This document shows, piece after piece, positions 58,001 to 64,000 of a DNA stretch of 64,000 bases. Origin of the DNA: Streptomyces thermolilacinus SPC6 (GTDB lineage Bacteria > Actinomycetota > Actinomycetes > Streptomycetales > Streptomycetaceae); assembly GCF_000478605.2 (NCBI RefSeq), contig NZ_ASHX02000001.1, positions 3,325,895 through 3,389,894 of the forward strand. The letters are read 5' to 3'. How positions within the stretch are numbered: the stretch's first letter is position 1; the number at the start of each line of letters is the position of its first letter. A program made the position numbers and the translations under genes. The notes below the pieces were generated by a model. It had not been told where the DNA came from and searched no databases. It saw only the letters and a list, made by a program, of their open reading frames with translations.

Positions 58001-59340
58001 CTCTGTGCCTGTGCCTGTGCCTGTGCGTCGTCGTTGTCTCGTCGCGCGGTCCGTACGGTGATGTCGTACGTGCCGTCGCCGGTGGCCAGTACGTCCACCC
58101 AGTCGCCCTGCGGGTGGCCGCACCGCCGGTCGCACCCCGACCAGTGGACGGGCAGGCCCCGCAGCGCCGCGTCGTCCAGCGGCCGCGCGTCCGCCCGTAC
58201 GTCGGCCAGGGCCTTGCCGCAGCCGGGGCGTCCCGTGCAGGCGCTCACCGCCAGCCACGGCGAACCGGGCCGGGTGAGGTACCCGGCCGCGTCCAGTGCC
58301 GCGAGCCGCTCCTCAGCCGCCGCGCGGCCGGGCAGGCCCGTCACGACGAAGCCGCGCCACGGGGTCACCCGCACCTCGTCGGCGGGCCCGGCCGCCAGGG
58401 CGCGGAACTGCTCGCTGGTGACCCGCCCCAGGGGTGCCACGACCGACACGGCACGGTCACCGACCAGTCCCGGCTCCGGCGGCGCGGCGGCCTCCGGCAG
58501 GCCGCCCGCGTCGGCCCGCGCGGCGACCGGCAGCGCACCGGCCCGGCCAGGAGCCGCGTCCGCCATGCCAGGCCCCGCGTCCACCCGGACCGCCTCCACC
58601 CCCGCAGCCGCCAGACGTTCCGTCACGGCGCCCTCCAGGGTCGTCCCAGGGGGCAGTTCCGCGACCCGCCAGGCACCCGTGCCGGCCTCCCGCGCGACCG
58701 CCAGGAACGCCTCAGCGGCGGCCAGCGCGGCCACCGGGGCGTCACCCGCGCCCACCCGCCAGGCCAGGCCACCGATCCGTACCAGAGCGCGCCCCTCGGG
58801 CTCTGCGAGCAACGTCACATCGCCGCCCAGCGGGGCCACGTCCCCGCGCCCGTCGTCCACGGCGAACAGGAAGCGCCCCGACAGGCCCGTCGTCCACGCC
58901 CGCGCGCACAGCAGCGCGTCCAGCTCGCGCGCCCATGCCTGGGCGTCGCCGAAGCCCCGGCCGTCGATTCCGGCCAGCGGCGAGACGACCATGTTGCGCA
59001 CCCGTTCGTGCGCGGCGGACGGCAGCAGTCCGGCGCCGCCCAGCAGTTCGGCGAGGGCGAGCCCGCAGTCGTCGGGCAGGCCGCGCAGGTCGAGGTTGCC
59101 GCGCGAGGTGACGCCGATCCGGCCGTCGCCAAGACGGTCCGCCGCGTCGGCCAGCGCCGCGACCTGGCGGGCGGTCACCACGCCGGTGGGGAGCCGCAGA
59201 CGGGCGAGGCCGCCGTCGTCCGCGCGGTGCAGCCGCAGCGCGCCGGGGCACGCGTCGGCGCGGTCGCGAACGCGTTCCCGTATGTGGGTTTCGCCCCCGT
59301 TTCGGGGATTTGGCGAGGTGGGCGGCATGGCGGCGAGCAT
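57997..59340 (-). CDS. cobG: Precorrin-3B synthase
   Basis: A 447-aa oxygen-dependent enzyme of the nitrite/sulfite reductase-like family. ATG 59340 is chosen; ATG 59328 is in frame. The first ferredoxin-like half contains [18 protein letters not shown] and [15 protein letters not shown]. The second half carries the Cys set for the 4Fe-4S/sirohaem centre ([14 protein letters not shown] and [12 protein letters not shown]). It opens the coupled operon cobG-cobH-cobIJ. It is divergent from cobN, sharing a short region that also encodes the riboswitch. Confidence 0.92.
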   Translation of the reverse strand: MLAAMPPTSPNPRNGGETHIRERVRDRADACPGALRLHRADDGGLARLRLPTGVVTARQVAALADAADRLGDGRIGVTSRGNLDLRGLPDDCGLALAELLGGAGLLPSAAHERVRNMVVSPLAGIDGRGFGDAQAWARELDALLCARAWTTGLSGRFLFAVDDGRGDVAPLGGDVTLLAEPEGRALVRIGGLAWRVGAGDAPVAALAAAEAFLAVAREAGTGAWRVAELPPGTTLEGAVTERLAAAGVEAVRVDAGPGMADAAPGRAGALPVAARADAGGLPEAAAPPEPGLVGDRAVSVVAPLGRVTSEQFRALAAGPADEVRVTPWRGFVVTGLPGRAAAEERLAALDAAGYLTRPGSPWLAVSACTGRPGCGKALADVRADARPLDDAALRGLPVHWSGCDRRCGHPQGDWVDVLATGDGTYDITVRTARRDNDDAQAQAQAQR

Positions 59341-59366
59341 ACGCGCAGCCTCTACTATGCAGACGG

Positions 59367-59470
59367 CACAGGGTCCCAGGACCCTAGGGAGGAAGCCCGG
59401 TGCGAATCCGGCGCGGTCCCGCCACTGTGAGCAGGACCCCTCCGGGCCCCGCGAGTCAGGAACTCCCGCC
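59367..59470 (+). promoter_or_regulatory. Cobalamin (AdoCbl) riboswitch upstream of cobN
   Basis: The conserved aptamer core is readable: GGGAGGAAGCCCGGTGCGAA, then TCCCGCCACTGTGA and GCGAGTCAGGAACTCCCGCC. A downstream hairpin GGGGC/ATCCCC precedes GAGGAAGG, the ribosome-binding site of cobN, so translation control is likely. Boundaries are approximate. Confidence 0.93.
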
Positions 59471-59520
59471 ACCCACGACCACCCGGGGCGAGGACATCCC
59501 CGAGGAAGGCCCGGCACGCC

Positions 59521-62500
59521 GTGATCCTGCTGCTGTCGCACTCCGACACCGACCTGCTGAGCGCCCGCGCGGCCGGCGGTCCGGTCGAGTACCGGTTCGC
59601 CAACCCCGCACGCCTCCCCATCGACGAGCTGCCCGGCCTCCTCGACGGCGCCGACCTCGTCGTCGTACGCCTCCTGGGCGGACTGCGCGCCTGGGAGGAG
59701 GGCATCGACCTGCTCCGCGCCCAGGACCGCCCGGTCGTCTTCCTGACCGGCGAACAGGCCCCCGACGCGCAGCTGATGGAGGCATCCACCGTCCCCATCG
59801 GCGTCGCCACCGAGGCGCACGCCTACCTCGCCCACGGCGGCCCGGACAACCTGGAGCAGCTCGCCCGCTTCCTGTCCGACACGGTCCTCCTCACCGGCCA
59901 CGGCTTCGACCCGCCGGCCGCCGCCCCCACCTGGGGCCCCCTGGAGCGCACCCCCCGCGCCACCGACGGCCCGACCGTCGCCGTGCTCTACTACCGCGCC
60001 CACCACATGAGCGGCAACACCGCCTTCGTCGGCGCCCTGTGCGACGCCATCGAGGACGCCGGGGGCCGCGCCCTCCCGCTGTACGTCGCCTCGCTGCGCG
60101 CCCCCGAGCCGGAGCTGCTGGACCGGCTGCGCGGCGCCGACGCCATCGTCACCACCGTCCTCGCGGCGGGCGGCACCAAGCCCGCCGAGGCCCAGGCCGG
60201 AGGCGACGAGGAGGCGTGGGACGCGGGCGCGCTCGCCTCCCTCGACGTGCCCGTCCTCCAGGCGCTGTGCCTCACCGGGTCGCGCGCCGACTGGGAGGAG
60301 AACGACGAGGGCCTCTCCCCGCTGGACGCGGCCAGCCAGGTCGCCGTGCCCGAGTTCGACGGGCGGCTCATCACCGTCCCGTTCTCCTTCAAGGAGATCG
60401 ACGAGGACGGCCTGCCCGCGTACGTGCCGGACGCCGAGCGCGCCGCCCGTGTCGCCGGGATCGCCGTCCGCCACGCCCGGCTGCGGCACATCCCGAACGC
60501 CGACAAGCGCCTGGCGCTGGTCCTCTCCGCGTACCCGACGAAGCACTCCCGCATCGGCAACGCCGTCGGCCTGGACACGCCCGCGTCCGCCGTCGCCCTG
60601 CTGCGTCGCCTGCGCGAGGAGGGGTACGACTTCGGCGACGAGGACGTGCCGGGCCTCGCGTCCGGCGACGGCGACGAGCTGATCTACGCCCTCATCGAGG
60701 CCGGCGGCCACGATCAGGACTGGCTCACCGAGGAGCAGCTGGCCCGCAACCCGGTCCGCATCCCGGCCGCCGACTACAAGCGCTGGTTCGCGACCCTGCC
60801 GGAGGAGCTGCGCTCCGCCGTCGAGCAGCACTGGGGCCCGCCGCCCGGCGAGATGTTCCTCGACCGGTCCCGCAACCCGGAGGGCGACATCGTCCTCGCC
60901 GCGCTGCGGCGCGGGAACCTGCTGATCCTCATCCAGCCGCCGCGCGGCTTCGGCGAGAACCCGATCGCGATCTACCACGACCCGGACCTCCCGCCGTCCC
61001 ACCACTACCTGGCCGCCTACCGCTGGATCGCCACGCCCGCGTCCGACGGCGGATTCGGCGCGGACGCCATGGTCCACCTGGGCAAGCACGGCAACCTGGA
61101 GTGGCTGCCCGGCAAGAACGCCGGTCTGTCCGCCGCGTGCGGCCCGGACGCGGCCCTCGGCGACCTGCCGCTGATCTACCCGTTCCTCGTCAACGACCCG
61201 GGCGAGGGCACCCAGGCCAAGCGGCGCGCCCACGCCACGCTGATCGACCACCTGGTGCCGCCGATGGCGCGCGCCGACTCGTACGGCGACATCGCCCGTC
61301 TCGAGCAGCTGCTCGACGAGTACGCGCAGATCTCGTCCATGGACCCGGCGAAGCTCCCCGCGATCCGCGCGCAGATCTGGACGCTCATCCAGGCCGCCCG
61401 CCTCGACCACGACCTGGGCCTGGAGGACCGGCCCGACGACGACGGCTTCGACGACTTCCTGCTGCACGTGGACGGCTGGCTGTGCGAGGTGAAGGACGCG
61501 CAGATCCGCGACGGCCTGCACGTCCTCGGTACGGCCCCGTCCGGCGCCGAGCGGGTCAACCTGGTCCTGTCCATCCTGCGCGCCCGCCAGATCTGGGGCG
61601 GCACGCAGGCGCTGCCCGGGCTGCGCGAGGCGCTCGGCCTGGACGAGTCCGCCGCGACCCGCACCACCGCCGACGAGGCCGAGGCGAAGGCCCGCGCCCT
61701 GGTCGAGGCGATGGAGGCCGCCGACTGGGACCCGGCCGCCGTGGCGGCGGTGGCGGAGGGGCACGGCGAACAGGTCGCCGCCGTCCTGGACTTCGCCGCC
61801 CGGCAGGTCGTGCCGCGTCTCGCCGCGACGACCGCCGAACTGGACCACGCCGTGCACGCCCTGAACGGCGGGTTCGTCCCGGCCGGGCCGTCCGGCTCCC
61901 CGCTGCGGGGCCTGGTCAACGTCCTGCCGACGGGCCGGAACTTCTACTCCGTCGACCCGAAGGCCGTCCCGTCGCGCCTCGCCTGGGAGACCGGTCAGGC
62001 CCTCGCCGACTCGCTGCTGGAGCGGTATCGGGGCGACAACGGCGAATGGCCCACCTCGGTCGGCCTGTCCCTGTGGGGCACCAGCGCGATGCGCACCAGC
62101 GGCGACGACGTCGCGGAGGCGCTGGCGCTGCTGGGCATCCGCCCCGTGTGGGACGACGCCTCACGCCGCGTCAACGGCCTGGAGCCGATCCCCCTCGCGG
62201 AGCTGGGCCGTCCCCGCATCGATGTGACGCTGCGCATCTCGGGCTTCTTCCGCGACGCGTTCCCGCACACGATCGGGCTGCTGGACGACGCGGTGCGGCT
62301 CGCCGCCTCGCTGGACGAGCCCGCCACGGAGAACTACGTCCGCGCCCACGCGCAGGCCGACCTGGCCGAACACGGTGACGAGCGGCGCGCCACGACCCGC
62401 ATCTTCGGCTCCCGCCCCGGCACGTACGGCGCGGGCATCCTCCAGCTGATCGACTCGCGCGACTGGCGCACCGACGCGGACCTCGCGGAGGTCTACACGG

Positions 62501-63123
62501 TGTGGGGCGGCTTCGCGTACGGGCGCGGCCTGGACGGGCGCCCCGCGCGCGAGGAGATGGAGACCGCGTACAAGCGGATCGCGGTGGCCGCGAAGAACAC
62601 GGACACCCGCGAGCACGACATCGCCGACTCGGACGACTACTTCCAGTACCACGGCGGCATGGTCGCCACCGTCCGCGCGCTGCGCGGCACGGCGCCCGAG
62701 GCGTACATCGGCGACTCGACCCGCCCGGAGACGGTGCGGACGCGGACGCTGGTGGAGGAGACGTCCCGGGTGTTCCGCGCGCGGGTGGTCAACCCGCGCT
62801 GGATCGAGGCGATGCGCCGCCACGGCTACAAGGGCGCCTTCGAGCTGGCGGCGACCGTGGACTACCTCTTCGGGTACGACGCCACGACCGGCGTCGTCGC
62901 GGACTGGATGTACGACAAGCTGACCGAGGCGTACGTCCTGGACCCGGAGAACCGCGCGTTCCTCCAGGAGGCCAACCCCTGGGCGCTGCACGGCATCGCG
63001 GAGCGGCTCCTGGAGGCGGAGTCGCGGGGCATGTGGGCGAAGCCGGACCCGAAGGTGCTGGAGGCGCTGAAGCAGGTGTACCTGGAGACCGAGGGCAACC
63101 TCGAGGGCGGGGACACCGAGTAG
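59521..63123 (+). CDS. cobN: Cobaltochelatase subunit CobN
   Basis: A 1200-aa ATP-dependent chelatase subunit that inserts cobalt into hydrogenobyrinic acid a,c-diamide, acting with CobS and CobT-type or ChlI/D-like partners encoded elsewhere. GTG 59521 follows GAGGAAGG. The ChlH/BchH-like sequence contains VLYYRAHHMSGNTAFV, LSAYPTKHSRIGNAVGLD, MVHLGKHGNLEWLPGK, LSLWGTSAMRTSGDD and ADSDDYFQYHGGMVATV, all in family order. Length is normal. Expression should fall when adenosylcobalamin is abundant because of the upstream riboswitch. Confidence 0.96.
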   Translation: MILLLSHSDTDLLSARAAGGPVEYRFANPARLPIDELPGLLDGADLVVVRLLGGLRAWEEGIDLLRAQDRPVVFLTGEQAPDAQLMEASTVPIGVATEAHAYLAHGGPDNLEQLARFLSDTVLLTGHGFDPPAAAPTWGPLERTPRATDGPTVAVLYYRAHHMSGNTAFVGALCDAIEDAGGRALPLYVASLRAPEPELLDRLRGADAIVTTVLAAGGTKPAEAQAGGDEEAWDAGALASLDVPVLQALCLTGSRADWEENDEGLSPLDAASQVAVPEFDGRLITVPFSFKEIDEDGLPAYVPDAERAARVAGIAVRHARLRHIPNADKRLALVLSAYPTKHSRIGNAVGLDTPASAVALLRRLREEGYDFGDEDVPGLASGDGDELIYALIEAGGHDQDWLTEEQLARNPVRIPAADYKRWFATLPEELRSAVEQHWGPPPGEMFLDRSRNPEGDIVLAALRRGNLLILIQPPRGFGENPIAIYHDPDLPPSHHYLAAYRWIATPASDGGFGADAMVHLGKHGNLEWLPGKNAGLSAACGPDAALGDLPLIYPFLVNDPGEGTQAKRRAHATLIDHLVPPMARADSYGDIARLEQLLDEYAQISSMDPAKLPAIRAQIWTLIQAARLDHDLGLEDRPDDDGFDDFLLHVDGWLCEVKDAQIRDGLHVLGTAPSGAERVNLVLSILRARQIWGGTQALPGLREALGLDESAATRTTADEAEAKARALVEAMEAADWDPAAVAAVAEGHGEQVAAVLDFAARQVVPRLAATTAELDHAVHALNGGFVPAGPSGSPLRGLVNVLPTGRNFYSVDPKAVPSRLAWETGQALADSLLERYRGDNGEWPTSVGLSLWGTSAMRTSGDDVAEALALLGIRPVWDDASRRVNGLEPIPLAELGRPRIDVTLRISGFFRDAFPHTIGLLDDAVRLAASLDEPATENYVRAHAQADLAEHGDERRATTRIFGSRPGTYGAGILQLIDSRDWRTDADLAEVYTVWGGFAYGRGLDGRPAREEMETAYKRIAVAAKNTDTREHDIADSDDYFQYHGGMVATVRALRGTAPEAYIGDSTRPETVRTRTLVEETSRVFRARVVNPRWIEAMRRHGYKGAFELAATVDYLFGYDATTGVVADWMYDKLTEAYVLDPENRAFLQEANPWALHGIAERLLEAESRGMWAKPDPKVLEALKQVYLETEGNLEGGDTE

Positions 63124-63323
63124 GTCCGCGCGCAGGGCCCCGCGGGTGTCGTGCGTGTCGTGCGCCAGGGTCCCCGCGCCGTCCACAGGCCGCCCGGCCG
63201 GGTTTCCACAGGCTCGGCCGGGTGTGGTCCTCCCGTCGTACCGTGTGGAGCGGCGACGCTCCGCGGGGTGCGGGCGGGGGCGTTCCGGGTGCCGAGCGGG
63301 CGGGCGGGGCGGAGACTGCCCGT

Positions 63324-64000
63324 ATGAGCGATGACGTGGTGGCCGTCACCGGGGCGAGCGGGCGGATCGGACGGCGGGTGGCCGACCGGCTGGGCGTGGC
63401 CGGAGTGCCGGTGCGGCTGGTGGGGCGCGACCCCGCGCGGCTGCCGGACGTGCCGGGGGCGGTGAAGGCGCCGCCCGCCGCGTACGGGGACGGCGACGCG
63501 ATGCGGGCCGCGCTGGACGGCGCCGACACGCTGTTCCTCGTGTCGGCGCACGAGACGCCGGACCGTGTGGCGGAGCACCGTACGGCCGTGGACGCGGCGG
63601 TCGCGGCCGGGGTGGGGCGGATCGTGTACCTGTCGCTCCAGGGCGCCGCGCCGGACGCGACGTTCACGTTCGCGCGCGACCACTGGCACACGGAGCAGTA
63701 CGTCCGCGCCCACGACGGGCTGGCGTTCACGTTCCTCCGCGACAGCTGGTACCTGGCGGGCATCCCCGCGATGACCGGCAAGGACGGCGTCATCCGGGGC
63801 CCGGCCGGGAACGGCAGGGTGGCCGCCGTGGCGCACGAGGACATCGCGGACGTGGCGGCGGTGGTGCTGCTGGCCCGTGACGGGCGGCACGACGGCGCCA
63901 CGTACGACGTGACCGGCCGCGAGGCGTTCACCCTCGCGGAGGCGGCGGAGGAGATGTCCCGGGCGACCGGCCGGACGATCCGCTACCTCCCCGAGACCCG
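63324..64000 (+). CDS. NmrA/NAD(P)H-binding reductase, partial
   Basis: A Rossmann-fold protein truncated by the window end; 225 codons are present. ATG 63324. VVAVTGASGRIGRRVADRLG carries the GxxGxxG nucleotide-binding motif. ADTLFLVSAHETPDRV, GRIVYLSLQGAAPD and FLRDSWYLAGI follow the NmrA-like SDR pattern, in which the usual YxxxK catalytic pair is generally absent. Possible roles are redox sensing or quinone reduction. It is separated from cobN by 200 bp and is probably independent. Confidence 0.82.
   Translation, partial: MSDDVVAVTGASGRIGRRVADRLGVAGVPVRLVGRDPARLPDVPGAVKAPPAAYGDGDAMRAALDGADTLFLVSAHETPDRVAEHRTAVDAAVAAGVGRIVYLSLQGAAPDATFTFARDHWHTEQYVRAHDGLAFTFLRDSWYLAGIPAMTGKDGVIRGPAGNGRVAAVAHEDIADVAAVVLLARDGRHDGATYDVTGREAFTLAEAAEEMSRATGRTIRYLPET

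Noticed and set aside
59400..62378. Alternative + frame within cobN and antisense frames of cobN
   Set aside because: The cobN frame carries all family motifs; the others are Arg/Pro-rich shadows, and the + frame starts inside the riboswitch.
1..64000. Chromosomal origin, rRNA operon or biosynthetic gene cluster
   Set aside because: parS sites indicate origin proximity, but no dnaA, DnaA-box cluster, rRNA, PKS or NRPS genes are visible.

Overview
This window is chromosomal DNA of a Streptomyces or close relative. It has very high GC with G/C-ending codons, GTG and TTG starts after AGGAGG-type ribosome binding sites, paired sporulation sigma factors (SigF and SigN types), RsbW-like ATP-binding regulators, a subtilisin inhibitor-like protein, and an actinomycete integrative and conjugative element (AICE). 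Five perfect copies of the Streptomyces ParB site GTTTCACGTGAAAC place it in the origin-proximal core of the chromosome.

Layout: 1-141, 5' end of pheA. 350-5642, a five-gene leftward copper/haem operon (YcnI, SCO1, PCuAC chaperone, CopC-CopD fusion, EfeB-like Dyp peroxidase), followed by a membrane protein. 7068-17310, stress and housekeeping genes: two RsbW-like proteins, aminopeptidase P, a GAF/PP2C protein with an altered metal loop, a prim-pol-like protein, a DUF5926/SEC-C protein, GDPD and an HtrA-like protease. Three parS sites and a (CGACCCGG)6 repeat lie at 7534-7700.

17446-27450 is a 10.0-kb AICE inserted in tRNA-Ser(UGA), bounded by 57-bp att repeats with one mismatch. It carries a 57-aa TTG-start gene, a HAD hydrolase overlapping a GntR regulator, and then a tight rightward operon: conserved 109-aa protein, TraSA/FtsK translocase, small zinc-knuckle and Spd proteins, a GGDEF protein, rolling-circle RepSA, Xis and tyrosine integrase.

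27534-43535 holds a SigE-family sigma factor, an acyl-CoA ligase with a 16-bp palindromic operator, a 1422-aa PAS/coiled-coil/REC protein whose kinase and receiver signatures look degenerate, an SSI-type inhibitor, tRNA-Ser(GCU), tRNA-Arg(ACG), a DUF2797 protein, an orphan OmpR-type regulator, and two drug-efflux modules (MFS plus TetR; MarR plus MFS) with palindromic operators. 44010-53605 holds sigN and sigF, a 54-aa membrane peptide coupled to a Dabb protein, tRNA-Ser(CGA), tadA with its partner gene, upp, a LytR_C protein and a secreted M28 aminopeptidase. 53814-63123 is a corrin-ring cluster: cbiD, cobK, cobIJ, cobH, cobG and a riboswitch-controlled cobN. The window ends in an NmrA-like reductase.

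The genes form three functional blocks: copper delivery and peroxidase, stress and sporulation sigma control, and corrinoid biosynthesis. The AICE interrupts them as a self-contained transfer and replication unit. Identifications rest on reading motifs and recalling families; no database search was run.
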